Under the pieces are notes generated by a model that saw only the letters and a list, made by a program, of their open reading frames with translations, was not told the origin of the DNA and did no database searches. The translations under genes were made by a program, and so were the position numbers. Source: Cognatundibacterium rivi (lineage in GTDB: Bacteria; Pseudomonadota; Gammaproteobacteria; Burkholderiales; Burkholderiaceae_D). Taken from it: a DNA stretch of 64,000 nt. Positions 17,927 through 28,442 of this stretch are shown here, one piece after another (position 1 is the stretch's first letter; each line of letters opens with the position of its first letter). Where the stretch lies: assembly GCF_018139565.1 (NCBI RefSeq), contig NZ_JAGSPK010000003.1, positions 124,001 through 188,000 of the forward strand. The letters run 5' to 3'.

Positions 17927-18694
17927 TCAATGAGATTTCGGGGCGCGCAAAAGCAACCAATCAACGACAGACTGTATTTTCTTTGTGGCCGGATTATCAG
18001 GGCGATAATGCAAAAGCGGACACTCGTAGGCTAAAGCTTCTTCAACTTCAGCATCTTCCGGTATCACCCAAGGCACCATGCGCTCACCTAATTGCGTGTG
18101 AAACAGTGCTAATACATCTTGCGCCAACTGCCGCTTCGCCGATTGATTAATCACATAGGCGGATCCTGTAATCTGCGCGCTTGGCGGCCTGTAGGCAGAG
18201 ATCAATTCTTCCATCTCAGGTAAGGTGGAGTAGGACGCCGCGTCAGCCAATACCACGGCAAGAACATAATCTGCGGCATGAATTGCCTGCTTCAGATATA
18301 CGGAAGGCCCAGGCGGGGTATCCAATAACACGATCGCGTTTTCCGACAAATTTGCTTTTTGTAACTTACCGCGCAGCCAATCGTCTTGTTTTTCCAGAAT
18401 GCTCTCAAAACGCTGACGCTGCACCTCTCCTCCACGTCCATAAGGAGAAAAATAAACGTGATAAGGGCTGGCATGTGTCACTCCTGCAAGTCTGGTGCGT
18501 GTACCGGTCAATGCACTGATCCCCTTGCATTCGTTCTGATCCAGCCCGCCGAGATGCCATTGCAACGCATTTTGCGGATCGAGATCAACCACCAGAGTGG
18601 GGTGACCACGCTGCGCAATACCAACCGCAAGGTTGGCTGATAGCGTAGTCTTTCCTACGCCACCTTTTGCTGACACGACAGCAATCACAAACAT
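17927..18694 (-). CDS. MinD/ParA-like ATPase, second BcsQ paralogue
   Basis: 255 residues, exactly the length of the other BcsQ, with the same landmarks: SAKGGVGKTT, VVDLDPQNALQWHLGG, LLDTPPGPSVYLKQ and DAASYSTLPEMEEL. All nucleotide-binding residues look intact, so it should be a working ATPase. It starts 41 bases after the tldD stop with GAGGA at a good distance, so it may be read from the yhdP-nit-tldD unit as well as belonging to the bcs locus. The gap of nearly 480 bases to bcsD separates it from the rest. It may form a heterodimer with BcsQ or have its own partner. Confidence 0.85.
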   Translation of the reverse strand: MFVIAVVSAKGGVGKTTLSANLAVGIAQRGHPTLVVDLDPQNALQWHLGGLDQNECKGISALTGTRTRLAGVTHASPYHVYFSPYGRGGEVQRQRFESILEKQDDWLRGKLQKANLSENAIVLLDTPPGPSVYLKQAIHAADYVLAVVLADAASYSTLPEMEELISAYRPPSAQITGSAYVINQSAKRQLAQDVLALFHTQLGERMVPWVIPEDAEVEEALAYECPLLHYRPDNPATKKIQSVVDWLLLRAPKSH

Positions 18695-18735
18695 GGGGCG
18701 TCGTCCTCAATCAAAACCAGAAACCAATCGCAAAA

Positions 18736-20196
18736 TTACGCAGTCCCACCGACGGTCAGGCCATCAATACGCAGACTCGGCTGACCAACTCCCACCGGCA
18801 GACTCTGACCTTCTTTTCCGCAGACACCAATACCGGAATCAAGACGTAAATCATTACCGATCATAGATACATGATTCAATACTTCCGGTCCGTTACCGAT
18901 CAGTGTTGCGCCTTTCACCGGGTAACTAAGCTTACCGTTTTCTATCATATAGGCTTCACTAGCAGAAAATACAAATTTGCCATTGGTGATATCAACCTGA
19001 CCACCGCCAAAATTCACCGCATATAAGCCATTTTTCACTGAAGCGAGAATCTCAGCCGGATCTTTATCTCCGGCCAGCATATAGGTGTTGGTCATGCGCG
19101 GCATAGGCAAATGCGCGAACGACTCTCGCCGGGCATTCCCAGTGACGGCCATCTTCATCAGGCGCGCATTCATCGTATCCTGCATGTATCCCTTGAGTAT
19201 CCCGTCTTCAATCAGCGTACTGCATTGGGTAGGATTCCCCTCATCGTCGATATTGAGCGAACCACGGCGATGTTGCATCGTGCCATCATCAACGACAGTC
19301 ACCCCTTTTGCGGCAACGCGTTCACCGATACGGCCAGAAAACGTACTGGATCCTTTGCGATTGAAGTCACCTTCCAGACCGTGCCCTATCGCTTCATGCA
19401 ACAACACTCCAGGCCAGCCTGGCCCAAGCACAACTGTCATCGGTCCCGCCGGCGCAGGACGGGCATCCAGATTCACCAGAGCCGATTTCACGGCTTCATC
19501 CGCGTACTGTTCAAGCAAGACATCGGAAAAATAAGAGTAATCATAACGACCACCGCCACCACTGGAACCCATCTCACGACGACCATTCTGCTCCGCGATC
19601 ACGGTCAGGGAAACGCGCACCAGAGGGCGGATATCTGCCGCCAACGCGCCATCACTACGGGCCACCAGAATAACGTCATACTCGCCAGCCAGCGATGCCA
19701 TCACCTGTACGATGCGCGGATCTTTTGCCCGCGCAATTTTTTCTATACGCTCAAGCAAACGCACTTTTTCGTTTGCGTCAAGAGAATGCAAAGGATCATC
19801 TCGCAAATATAAATCCCGTCCCTGAATTCCGTGCAAAGCAGAAGCCACTTTAATCTTGCCAGCGCCCTGAACTGCAATCGTTCTGGTTGCTTTGGCTGCG
19901 TCAGACAACGCCTTTTCAGAAATTTCATCGGAGTAAGCAAAAGCGGTCTTATCCCCTGAAACAGCGCGAACGCCAACGCCCTGATCAATCGAAAAACTAC
20001 CTGTTTTGACTATACCTTCCTCAAGACTCCAGCCTTCGCTGCGAGTAAACTGAAAATACAGATCAGCATAGTCCACACGGTGAGTGAACATAGAACCAAG
20101 CACTTTCGACAATTTATGGTCGTCCAGGCCAAATGGCGTCAATAAAATGTCGCGAGCAATCGCAAGGTGGTTCAAGGCTGAATTTGAAGAACTCAT
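18736..20196 (-). CDS. tldD: Metalloprotease TldD
   Basis: 486 residues from the ATG at 20196. TldD with TldE forms a zinc peptidase that degrades unfolded peptides; in E. coli it matures microcin B17 and clears CcdA. The active-site motif [11 protein letters not shown] (HExxxH) is near residue 260, preceded by [15 protein letters not shown]. The C-terminal part has [26 protein letters not shown] and [10 protein letters not shown], both typical of the family. It sits in the common betaproteobacterial order yhdP - nitrilase - tldD, read from right to left. Confidence 0.95.
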   Translation of the reverse strand: MSSSNSALNHLAIARDILLTPFGLDDHKLSKVLGSMFTHRVDYADLYFQFTRSEGWSLEEGIVKTGSFSIDQGVGVRAVSGDKTAFAYSDEISEKALSDAAKATRTIAVQGAGKIKVASALHGIQGRDLYLRDDPLHSLDANEKVRLLERIEKIARAKDPRIVQVMASLAGEYDVILVARSDGALAADIRPLVRVSLTVIAEQNGRREMGSSGGGGRYDYSYFSDVLLEQYADEAVKSALVNLDARPAPAGPMTVVLGPGWPGVLLHEAIGHGLEGDFNRKGSSTFSGRIGERVAAKGVTVVDDGTMQHRRGSLNIDDEGNPTQCSTLIEDGILKGYMQDTMNARLMKMAVTGNARRESFAHLPMPRMTNTYMLAGDKDPAEILASVKNGLYAVNFGGGQVDITNGKFVFSASEAYMIENGKLSYPVKGATLIGNGPEVLNHVSMIGNDLRLDSGIGVCGKEGQSLPVGVGQPSLRIDGLTVGGTA

Positions 20197-20320
20197 AAAG
20201 TAGATTAACCAATACAAAAGAATGCAATATATGCATTGTAAAACAACTCAGTGACGACAACAGTATCCTGATAACTTACACTTGAAGTTGAACCGTCCTG
20301 AGAGGTAAGCAGGGAAGAAA

Positions 20321-21115
20321 CTATAATTTCCGGTGTTGCAACGCGGGCAGGCTGGCGCGGATCTGCTGCAGAAGTTCAGCATCAATTTCACCGCTGACCA
20401 TACCTTCGCCTTCCGGCAATTCTGCGACGATCTTCCCCCAAGGGTCAATCAGCATACTATGTCCCCAGGTGCGACGCCCATTCAGATGTTTGCCGCCCTG
20501 CCCCGATGCCAGAACGTAACACTGATTCTCTATCGCTCTGGCGCGCAATAGAATTTCCCAGTGCGCCTGACCTGTGGTGTAAGTAAAAGCAGCAGGAACA
20601 ACGATCAGAGAACAAGGCCCCATCGCACGGAATAATTCCGGAAAGCGTAAGTCATAGCAAATAGACAGACCAACCCGCCCGGCGTCGGTTTCAAATGTTG
20701 TCACCTGTTCCCCGGCGGTAATCGTGCGCGCCTCTTCGTAAGACTCCTCGCCTTTAGAGAAACCAAATAAATGAATTTTGTCATAGCGGACGCGCTGCAC
20801 GCCCTGCGGGTCAAATACCAGTGTCGAATTCATGACTTTGCCGGCTTCAGCTGACTGCAACGGAATTGTGCCGCCGATGATCCAGACCTTCAATGAGCGC
20901 GCCATCTCCGCTAAAAATTCCTGCATAGGGCCGCTACCGGCTGGTTCCGCGATCGCCAGTTTGTCGGTATCCTGCAAGCCCATTAAAGGCCAGTACTCCG
21001 GTAACAACAATAATCCGGCACCCTCGCCCGCCGCTGCGATCAACAAGCGTTTTGCGGTTGCCATATTGTCGGCCAGAACGTTGGAAGAAACCATCTGTAT
21101 AGCTGCAACTTTCAT
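20321..21115 (-). CDS. Carbon-nitrogen hydrolase (nitrilase family, Nit1-like)
   Basis: 264 residues from the ATG at 21115, which has AAGG at the best spacing; ATG 21118 overlaps the yhdP stop. The Glu-Lys-Cys triad is visible: LLLLPEYWPLMG, RVRYDKIHLFGF and GLSICYDLRFPELFR. The short length and lack of extra domains fit the Nit subfamily; characterised members hydrolyse deaminated glutathione or omega-amides, so metabolite repair is the likeliest role. It is translationally coupled to yhdP and followed by tldD. Confidence 0.88.
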   Translation of the reverse strand: MKVAAIQMVSSNVLADNMATAKRLLIAAAGEGAGLLLLPEYWPLMGLQDTDKLAIAEPAGSGPMQEFLAEMARSLKVWIIGGTIPLQSAEAGKVMNSTLVFDPQGVQRVRYDKIHLFGFSKGEESYEEARTITAGEQVTTFETDAGRVGLSICYDLRFPELFRAMGPCSLIVVPAAFTYTTGQAHWEILLRARAIENQCYVLASGQGGKHLNGRRTWGHSMLIDPWGKIVAELPEGEGMVSGEIDAELLQQIRASLPALQHRKL

Positions 21116-24100
21116 CATTCACCTTTCTTGGCATCTTGCACGCGATGCTCACCTGCAACGTCCTGATTGTCCTGACGTTCAATTTTTTTCACCAGAGGAT
21201 CTTTCCACGGGCCACTCACCATATATTCGAAGGTGAAAGCCTTTGCCAGCGGTTCACGTAAGAACAATTGCGCCAGGAAAGTACCCAAGCCGATCACAGG
21301 ATTGACCGCCAGCCCATACACAACTGACGCTGCACCGGCATTGATAACAGGAATAACCACAACATGCAATTGCTGAGATTCATTCACGATATCAGCGTTG
21401 CCAGCCATCACCACCGTCGCATTCACTCCGCGCATTTTCAGATTATCGGTACGCGCCACACCCTGCAGAATTTGTGCGCTGCCGGTAATCGCATCAAAAG
21501 CGAATCCCTCAGAAAATATATCCCGGAAATCGAGGGTCAGACGTCGTGGCAACGACTGCATACTCAGCACACCCAGCAGCTTTGCGGCTCCCGGATCGAC
21601 CTTTAAAAACTGCCCGGCGGCCAGATCAAGCTGGACCTTGCCACTCATGCTGGGAATATCCATCGCATAAGGCAAACCATTCCATTTCACGTCACCGTCG
21701 AGACGTCCGCGTCCACCGCGTACGACATTCGCAAAACCCAGCCTGTCCAGCAATTGCCCGGCGTTCGCAATATCTAGCACGTAATTGAGTTGAGTCACGC
21801 TATTCCCAGTGCTATTCCCGGTGCTATTCCCGGTGCTATTCCCGGTACGATTGCCCCAGCGTCCGGTCGCCCTGAGTTCCGCATCCGGATTTTTCAGTAA
21901 CACCTTACTGAGCAGCCATTCATTCGAAGTACCACTCATCTGATTACTGGCTTGCAGCTCTAATCTGCCCAGTTTTTTGTTGAATAACTCAACATTATCC
22001 GCAACGATATCGAGCCCCGGGATCTGGGTACTGCTCCGCTTTTCATCGAACAAATCACCAGCATCGCTTGCCGCCGTTTGCGGGATAATCAGCTTGCTTA
22101 ACCGTGCCGTCACGGTGCCCGGCCCCGATCCCACTCCCGCGGCGCCAGCTTTTGCGCTGCCGTCATTCCAACTGATATGACCCGAAACCTGGCTGGCATC
22201 AATATTCGCCTGCCAGAGATCATTGTGATGAGAAACGCCCATCACGACATGATCCAGTTGCTTGCCCATGATATGCAACTGACCGGTTTTTAATGCCAGT
22301 GTGCTGACGTCCAGATACGGTGCAATATTTAAAGCGGTGATGCCCTGTACCACTTTGCCAGCAGCGCCGTTCGGCACAGAAGTCGCTGTATTGGTATTCG
22401 GCACTAACGTGCCGGTGGAACTTGCGCTCAAGACGCTGCGCCACTCATCAACATGCAGTACGTTCGCTTCAATATTGACCGCCACCCCGCGCAAAGGCTC
22501 AGGCGCAGGTAAATTCACACCGATACCGCCACGCAAGAGCTGCCAGTTGGCCTGCTTATCGGTGCTTTTCTGACGTACATATTTTGCATGCACCGCATTG
22601 CCAAGATGAATCCGCAACTCATCCTGCAAAACACCGCTGTCAGCTGTGTTCTGTGGCACCAGTTCGATGCGCAAGGGCATCACTTCTGTCGCATTTTTTT
22701 TCAGAGGTGCGGGAAAATTGAATGCCATTCCCTGTAAATTCGATTCAATCACGATTTCCGGTAATTGCTTTTTCACGGCGATCGTTGCGATGTAGCGGCT
22801 GGTACCATCTATCTTGATCTGCTCGCGATTCGCTGCTGGCAGCATCTGCCGCAAGCCCTCACCAGTGACGCTGCCATCAAGCCGGACGCGAATACTGTTA
22901 TCTTTTTGCGAGCCGCCGCTGATCACAATTGGCCCACCCAGCGCAGTTCCTTTCAGCGTCCCGAGATTAACACCGCGCTCGTTAAATTCGAGTTTGCCGT
23001 TGACGCCGGTGACCAGTGGAATGCCGGGTTGCAGCACCACGTCATTATTGGCAAACTGCAGCACGCCGTTGACTTTGGCATCAATCATGTGTCGCAACGG
23101 TAATTGCAGCTTTAATGTTAAACCGGCGTTCGCGCTGGCTTTCGATTCCGCCAGAAAATGCCCCAACCAGCCATCGACAGGACTGGCGCTGACATAAGCC
23201 AGCATGGTCTGCAGTTGCCCGCTGGCGTTGCCATCGATATTCAGAACCGATCCCGCACTTAATAAATCGGGAATCACCGCTTTCACCTTACGCAGATCAG
23301 CGCCCAGGGTTTTCGCCGTATCGCCGTTAATTTCCATTCTGGCGCGCTCAAAGATGAAATTCCCTTTGATGTCGTCGATGACTGGCCATAAAGGTGCTTT
23401 GCCACCTTCCGCCAACTCACCTGCAGTGAAATCCAGTTTGCCGCCGCTCAGATTACCTCTGACCAGAAATTCACCTTTGTTTCTGGAATGAGGTTCACTG
23501 GCTGAAAATGGGAAATGCGCGAGGTCGCCGCGAATGCGCACGGTAACATCGTCAGCGCGCCCATCAAGGATACTTTTCGTCAGCCAATGACGTAAATCCG
23601 GCTCGGCGACCGTAGGAATATAGCGATCCAGCTGTTTCAGATCGAAACCATCAAGATGCGCGGTTAAATCGACGTCACCGGGCTGCGGCTGTGCCGATGC
23701 ACGCATAGACATAATGTGTTTACCAGATAAAGTGGCGTGCATACTCTCCTGCACCATATCCATCTTATTGATCTGAAACATCAGCTTGTCGTCGGCTTGA
23801 AATTTCCAGTTTGCCTGCATTTGCAAACGGTTAAACGGCATGACCGGATCAATGAAATAGCTGGCAAGGCGCAAGGACAAGTCTTTTGAATCCAGCAAAA
23901 ATGCCCCGCCTCGGTCACTGGCATCAACGGTACCGGATAAATTTTCAAAGCCAGGAATCGCCGGAACCGCTGCTTTCGCCGGTGTTTTTGTAGTTTTGGC
24001 ACGAGCTAACTGGGCTGGCTGTGGCTGCATGGACAAATTGATAAATTCGCCCTTCACTTTGTAGGCCGCGACATCCGGATAAGTCCCTTGCCACGACGCG

Positions 24101-25413
24101 GAGAATTCTTTTAATTGCCCCTTGGGCGCAAAATCTGCCAGCATCTGCCGCTGATCTGCGGGTAAAGGCAGATGTCCGGCAAAATTGGCCAGAATTTGCA
24201 AATCAAGAAATTTGGCATACAACTCAACCTTCGCTGGCTGATTTCCTATGCCGGGGGTAAAACTTTCCCTGATAGTGGTTGCGGGCATGACCGCACCATC
24301 TCTGGCTTTCATGTAAAAATCGGTCAGTGCAATCGTGTGTCCCGCTTTGCCGAACAAAGATGGCAGATACTTTTTCCCCAGATCAGCTTTTTCACTGGCA
24401 GTCACCCGACCACGAATTTCTGCCATATCCAGCTCAGGCAAGTCTTTGGCAAATTTCCCCTGCACATCCGCGAGTTTCAGGTCGGCGCTGACATCAGCAA
24501 CGCGGCCGCGATCGAGTCGCAACCATGATCTTACTGCGCCATACCCCTGACTGATATCGGCCGGATAATCAATATACGAGCGCAATGCGTGCAGGTCGGT
24601 ACTTTGCAGATCGGCATACAGCTCACCGCTCCAGTTAGAAAAATCCGATACTTGTCTGCTGAATGGCGGATGCTGCAAATCGCCGCGAATATCGATCGGT
24701 GCGGTCAGTGCCGCAGGCGGGGTTGCACGTAGTGCAAACTGATGATGCTGCCAACGATTGCGCAAAATCAGACTGACATCATTGAGCTGTAATTCCGGTG
24801 CCTTACGTGCCTGGTCATTCCAGCGCAACAAGCCTTGTTTAATCACAATCTGATGCTGCGCCAACACCCAATCGAGGCCTTTGCCGTCGCTCTTCTTTTT
24901 CGGATCGATAAAAAACCCACCGATATACAATTTGCCATCGGCATCACGCTGTATATCGAGTACCGGCTGATGCAGCTCGATGTTGTCGAAGCGCAGATCA
25001 AGCAACGCCAGACTCCACCACGACAGCGTCGTCCTGACTTCGGGCAAACGCAAGGCCGCTTTGCCATGCTGATCAAGCATCTCTACATTTTGCAATACCA
25101 GCTGCGGATTCAGCCCTTGCCATGACGCCTGCAAAGACGCCATGTGCAATTCGCGGCCGATCGCACGACTGACCATCGCTTCCACTTCCGGCTTGTAATC
25201 GGCAACATGTGGCAATACCAGATAGCGCAACACCAGCACGAGGATGCAGAACACAAAGTACAGCAATAAAGCGGCGCGGAAAACGAAGCGAATGCTGCCA
25301 CCGCAAGCGGCAAAAGTATGCGACGACAGCCGACGCCAGCGCGAGCGCGCAGGCAATACTGGCTCCTGATCCGGGAGCGCGGATGGCTGAGAGGCGGGAA
25401 TATCCGTTTTCAT
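21115..25413 (-). CDS. yhdP: AsmA-like envelope protein YhdP
   Basis: 1432 residues with an N-terminal cytoplasmic segment and one membrane helix (about residues 37-65: FVFRAALLLYFVFCILVLVL). A long periplasmic AsmA-like/DUF3971 repeat-beta-groove region follows. C-terminal family signatures include GRLDGDVKWNGLPYAMDIPSMSGKVQLDLAAGQFLKVDPG-type sequence and LFLREPLAKAFTFEYMVSGPWKDP. YhdP, with TamB and YdbH, carries phospholipids to the outer membrane. The coding region contains a 12-bp tandem repeat (21799-21846) giving TGNS repeats in a surface loop. It heads the yhdP-nit-tldD unit and is divergent from glnE. Confidence 0.92.
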   Translation of the reverse strand: MKTDIPASQPSALPDQEPVLPARSRWRRLSSHTFAACGGSIRFVFRAALLLYFVFCILVLVLRYLVLPHVADYKPEVEAMVSRAIGRELHMASLQASWQGLNPQLVLQNVEMLDQHGKAALRLPEVRTTLSWWSLALLDLRFDNIELHQPVLDIQRDADGKLYIGGFFIDPKKKSDGKGLDWVLAQHQIVIKQGLLRWNDQARKAPELQLNDVSLILRNRWQHHQFALRATPPAALTAPIDIRGDLQHPPFSRQVSDFSNWSGELYADLQSTDLHALRSYIDYPADISQGYGAVRSWLRLDRGRVADVSADLKLADVQGKFAKDLPELDMAEIRGRVTASEKADLGKKYLPSLFGKAGHTIALTDFYMKARDGAVMPATTIRESFTPGIGNQPAKVELYAKFLDLQILANFAGHLPLPADQRQMLADFAPKGQLKEFSASWQGTYPDVAAYKVKGEFINLSMQPQPAQLARAKTTKTPAKAAVPAIPGFENLSGTVDASDRGGAFLLDSKDLSLRLASYFIDPVMPFNRLQMQANWKFQADDKLMFQINKMDMVQESMHATLSGKHIMSMRASAQPQPGDVDLTAHLDGFDLKQLDRYIPTVAEPDLRHWLTKSILDGRADDVTVRIRGDLAHFPFSASEPHSRNKGEFLVRGNLSGGKLDFTAGELAEGGKAPLWPVIDDIKGNFIFERARMEINGDTAKTLGADLRKVKAVIPDLLSAGSVLNIDGNASGQLQTMLAYVSASPVDGWLGHFLAESKASANAGLTLKLQLPLRHMIDAKVNGVLQFANNDVVLQPGIPLVTGVNGKLEFNERGVNLGTLKGTALGGPIVISGGSQKDNSIRVRLDGSVTGEGLRQMLPAANREQIKIDGTSRYIATIAVKKQLPEIVIESNLQGMAFNFPAPLKKNATEVMPLRIELVPQNTADSGVLQDELRIHLGNAVHAKYVRQKSTDKQANWQLLRGGIGVNLPAPEPLRGVAVNIEANVLHVDEWRSVLSASSTGTLVPNTNTATSVPNGAAGKVVQGITALNIAPYLDVSTLALKTGQLHIMGKQLDHVVMGVSHHNDLWQANIDASQVSGHISWNDGSAKAGAAGVGSGPGTVTARLSKLIIPQTAASDAGDLFDEKRSSTQIPGLDIVADNVELFNKKLGRLELQASNQMSGTSNEWLLSKVLLKNPDAELRATGRWGNRTGNSTGNSTGNSTGNSVTQLNYVLDIANAGQLLDRLGFANVVRGGRGRLDGDVKWNGLPYAMDIPSMSGKVQLDLAAGQFLKVDPGAAKLLGVLSMQSLPRRLTLDFRDIFSEGFAFDAITGSAQILQGVARTDNLKMRGVNATVVMAGNADIVNESQQLHVVVIPVINAGAASVVYGLAVNPVIGLGTFLAQLFLREPLAKAFTFEYMVSGPWKDPLVKKIERQDNQDVAGEHRVQDAKKGE
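21799..21846 (+). repeat. 12-bp tandem repeat x4 inside yhdP
   Basis: Four copies of GCTATTCCC(A/G)GT in direct tandem; the first differs at one base. On the coding (minus) strand it encodes repeated Thr-Gly-Asn-Ser. Copy-number change would keep the frame and only alter loop length. Confidence 0.9.
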
Positions 25414-25475
25414 TTAAGCAATGACACTATTCTGCCGACAAGGCGCTGGTCACTGGATATACCGCTATTTTCAAC

Positions 25476-25554
25476 ATACCCCCCTATATTTTTCTTGATT
25501 TCGCCCAATTGTCCGCAGAAACATTGGGCTTTAAATAATACTCCCCCGGAGTAT
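25476..25554. repeat. Dispersed ATACTCCCC-ended repeat, copy B
   Basis: About 79 bp between the divergent yhdP and glnE starts. The left end is ATACCCCCC and the right end the palindrome ATACTCC-CCC-GGAGTAT (25538-25554). The centre is a hairpin with stem GCCCAAT (25503-25509) / ATTGGGC (25523-25529). It is inverted relative to copy A and in the same orientation as copy C, with which it shares ACATTGGG preceded by an A-rich, CCGC-like block. Confidence 0.75.
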
Positions 25555-25691
25555 ATTTACGCCTTCCAGGAGGAACTTCACACTTCTTTGATTAACACGC
25601 CCGCAGCCGATCAACATGACTTAGAATCGAAGCAACGCCGCAACAAGAATTGCTGCCACACCACGACACCGCGCTTTTCCGACGACTGACT

Positions 25692-28442
25692 ATGACTCTC
25701 ACGCCACCCACCCAAGCTGACATCCCCGATATTCTGCATGCATCGCGCTTTTTGCAACGCTGGCTACAAGGCGGCAGCGACCGTCAGGCAATGTTGGACG
25801 AGATTTCAAGATTATCCTTGACCCCGGCAATTTTTGCTCAGATTTTACAAAAAGAAATTTCATCTGGCGCGACACTGAACAAAGCCATGCGTCGTTTGCG
25901 CAACCTCGTCGTCTGCACTCTGATCAAGCGTGATCTGTGCGGCGACGCTGATATGCACGAAGTGGTGACGACCATCAGCGAATTTGCCGACTTCGTGGTG
26001 CAGCAGCATCTGGCCGCACTCAGCGCTGAAATGCAGAGTTTATACGGTACGCCGACCGGGGAAGACAGCGGCCGCGTGCAGGAAATGATCGTACTCGGCA
26101 TGGGTAAGCTGGGCGGCTACGAACTCAATGTGTCGTCGGATATTGATCTGATTTTTTGCTACGCCGAGGATGGCGATACCGTTACCAGCGACAGTACGCA
26201 ACGCAGTCTGTCGAATCACGAATACTTCACCCGCCTCGGTAAAAAGCTGATTGCCGCTATTTCTGAAGTGACCGAAGACGGTTTCAGCTTCCGCGTTGAT
26301 ATGGCATTGCGCCCGAATGGTGCCTCCGGCCCGCTTGTTGCAAGCTTTGGTATGGTTGAGGAATATTTTCTGATTCAGGGTCGCGAATGGGAACGTTACG
26401 CCTGGGTCAAAGCGCGCGCCATGACCGGCCATGCAGACGATATTGCGACGCTGGAAAAAATCATCCGCCCGTTTGTCTATCGGCGCTATCTCGATTATGG
26501 CTCGATTGATTCGCTACGCTCCATGCATGCGCAGATCCGTGCCGAAGTGGTACGCCAGGAAAGCAAACATCCTGAACGCAGCAACAATGTAAAGCTGGGG
26601 CGCGGCGGCATCCGGGAAGTGGAATTTCTGGCACAGGTATTTCAACTGATACGTGGCGGCCGCGACACCAGCCTGCGTGACCGCTCAACCCGCAATACCT
26701 TACTGACGCTGGCTGAAAAAGGGATACTCGACACCCGGATGGTGCAGCAGTTAATTACTTCCTACACTTTTTTGCGGAATCTCGAACATCGTTTGCAATA
26801 TCTGGATGATGCGCAAACGCATACCTTCCCGGCGCAAACCGAAGACCAGTTGCGCATTGCACAGATGATGCGCTGCCAGAGTGTGGAAGAACTGCTGGCG
26901 CAATTGCAGCCGCATCGCGCCTTTGTCGCGGAACAGTTCGACGCCATTTTCAAAGACAAAGCAGACAATAGTACGGAAGCAGCCCAATACCTGCTGACAG
27001 CCAATCTCGGCAGCAGCGAGAGCGAAGAATTACTGACATCACAATTGAGTAACGCCGGTTTCCATGAGGCGGGCGATGTTGCACGCCGACTGATCGCCAG
27101 TTGGCAGTCGGGAAAAATACAGAGCTTGTCTGAATCCAGCCGCAATAAAATGATTGCGCTGATCAACAATGCTTTGCCGCAGATTGCCAGACAAGAAGAA
27201 ATGCAACTGGCTTGCTGGAACCGTCTGCTCGATTTTCTCGAAACCATTGCGCGCCGCTCGGCCTATCTTTCCTTACTCACCGAATATCCGCATGCGCTGG
27301 CACGCGTCATCCGCATGATGGCAGCCAGCGACTGGGCCGCCAAATTTTTGACCCGCCATCCCATTCTGCTGGACGAACTGCTCGATGAATCATCGCTGCA
27401 CCAGCGTCCTGACTGGGGCAGTTTTGAGCAGGATCTGCAGCGCCAACTCAGCCAGCACCAGGGCGATACGGAACGCCAGATGGAGACCTTGCGCGAGCTG
27501 CACCATGCAATGCAATTCCGCTTGCTGGCACAAGATCTGGAAGGCCAACTCAGCGTTGAGCATCTGGCGGATGAGCTCTCGAAACTCGCTGATTTGATCG
27601 TAGCGGCAACCATACAGGCGGCATGGGAAACCATCGCCAGCCGGCATCGCGAAGTGCCACGCTTTGCCGTCATTGCCTACGGCAAACTGGGCGGTAAAGA
27701 ACTCAGTTACGCGTCGGATCTGGATGTGATTTTTCTGTACGATGATGACGATCAGGAAGCCCCCGGCAATTACGCCAAACTCGCGCAACGCTTCATCACC
27801 TGGATGACCAGCCACACACCGGCCGGCATATTGTTCGACATTGATATCGCGCTGCGCCCGGATGGTGCGAGCGGTTTATTGGTGTCTTCGCTAGCCTCAT
27901 TCGCCCGTTATCAGGAACAATCCGCCTGGTTATGGGAACATCAGGCGCTGACCCGCGCCCGCTTTTGCGCCGGCGACAGTGCGATCGCACAGGAATTTGA
28001 ACGTATCCGCGATCAGGTATTGCGTCAGACCAGAGATGCCGCGGCATTATCGGAGGAAGTCGTCAGCATGCGTAAAAAAATGCGTGACGCCAACATTAAC
28101 CGCAGCGAATTATTCGATCTCAAGCATGACGCTGGCGGCATGATCGATATCGAATTTATGGTGCAGTATTTAGTGCTCAGATATGCGCACCAATATCCGC
28201 AACTGACTGCCAATATCGGCAATATCGCCTTGCTGAAACTCTGCGGCGAGCTCGGTCTGATTGATGCCGATCTGGCTGGACAGACTGCAAAAGCCTATCG
28301 CTGGCTGCGTAAATTGCAACACGGCATCCGCCTGCAAGGCGAAGACCGTGCCCGCATTGCCATCAGCAAAGTTACTCAGGAAGTGGCAGCAACGCGGCAA
28401 TTATGGGCGTCGCTGTTTGGCGACGACATCCCTCCGGCATAA
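25692..28442 (+). CDS. glnE: Bifunctional glutamine synthetase adenylyltransferase/adenylyl-removing enzyme
   Basis: GlnE turns glutamine synthetase off by adenylylation and on by deadenylylation in response to PII and glutamine. The ATG at 25692 gives 916 residues. Two nucleotidyltransferase domains are clear: the N-terminal one with GMGKLGGYELNVSSDIDLIF (~residue 140) and the C-terminal one with AYGKLGGKELSYASDLDVIFLYDDDD (~660). Both keep the G-x-D-x-D metal ligands. Each is followed by its helical domain (RGGIREVEFLAQ and GGMIDIEFMVQY). It is monocistronic as far as can be seen. Confidence 0.95.
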   Translation: MTLTPPTQADIPDILHASRFLQRWLQGGSDRQAMLDEISRLSLTPAIFAQILQKEISSGATLNKAMRRLRNLVVCTLIKRDLCGDADMHEVVTTISEFADFVVQQHLAALSAEMQSLYGTPTGEDSGRVQEMIVLGMGKLGGYELNVSSDIDLIFCYAEDGDTVTSDSTQRSLSNHEYFTRLGKKLIAAISEVTEDGFSFRVDMALRPNGASGPLVASFGMVEEYFLIQGREWERYAWVKARAMTGHADDIATLEKIIRPFVYRRYLDYGSIDSLRSMHAQIRAEVVRQESKHPERSNNVKLGRGGIREVEFLAQVFQLIRGGRDTSLRDRSTRNTLLTLAEKGILDTRMVQQLITSYTFLRNLEHRLQYLDDAQTHTFPAQTEDQLRIAQMMRCQSVEELLAQLQPHRAFVAEQFDAIFKDKADNSTEAAQYLLTANLGSSESEELLTSQLSNAGFHEAGDVARRLIASWQSGKIQSLSESSRNKMIALINNALPQIARQEEMQLACWNRLLDFLETIARRSAYLSLLTEYPHALARVIRMMAASDWAAKFLTRHPILLDELLDESSLHQRPDWGSFEQDLQRQLSQHQGDTERQMETLRELHHAMQFRLLAQDLEGQLSVEHLADELSKLADLIVAATIQAAWETIASRHREVPRFAVIAYGKLGGKELSYASDLDVIFLYDDDDQEAPGNYAKLAQRFITWMTSHTPAGILFDIDIALRPDGASGLLVSSLASFARYQEQSAWLWEHQALTRARFCAGDSAIAQEFERIRDQVLRQTRDAAALSEEVVSMRKKMRDANINRSELFDLKHDAGGMIDIEFMVQYLVLRYAHQYPQLTANIGNIALLKLCGELGLIDADLAGQTAKAYRWLRKLQHGIRLQGEDRARIAISKVTQEVAATRQLWASLFGDDIPPA

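Noticed and set aside
18721-20217. tldD start at 20217.
   Set aside because: The extra seven residues (MYWLIYF) are not typical of TldD and the ATG at 20196 fits the family start.
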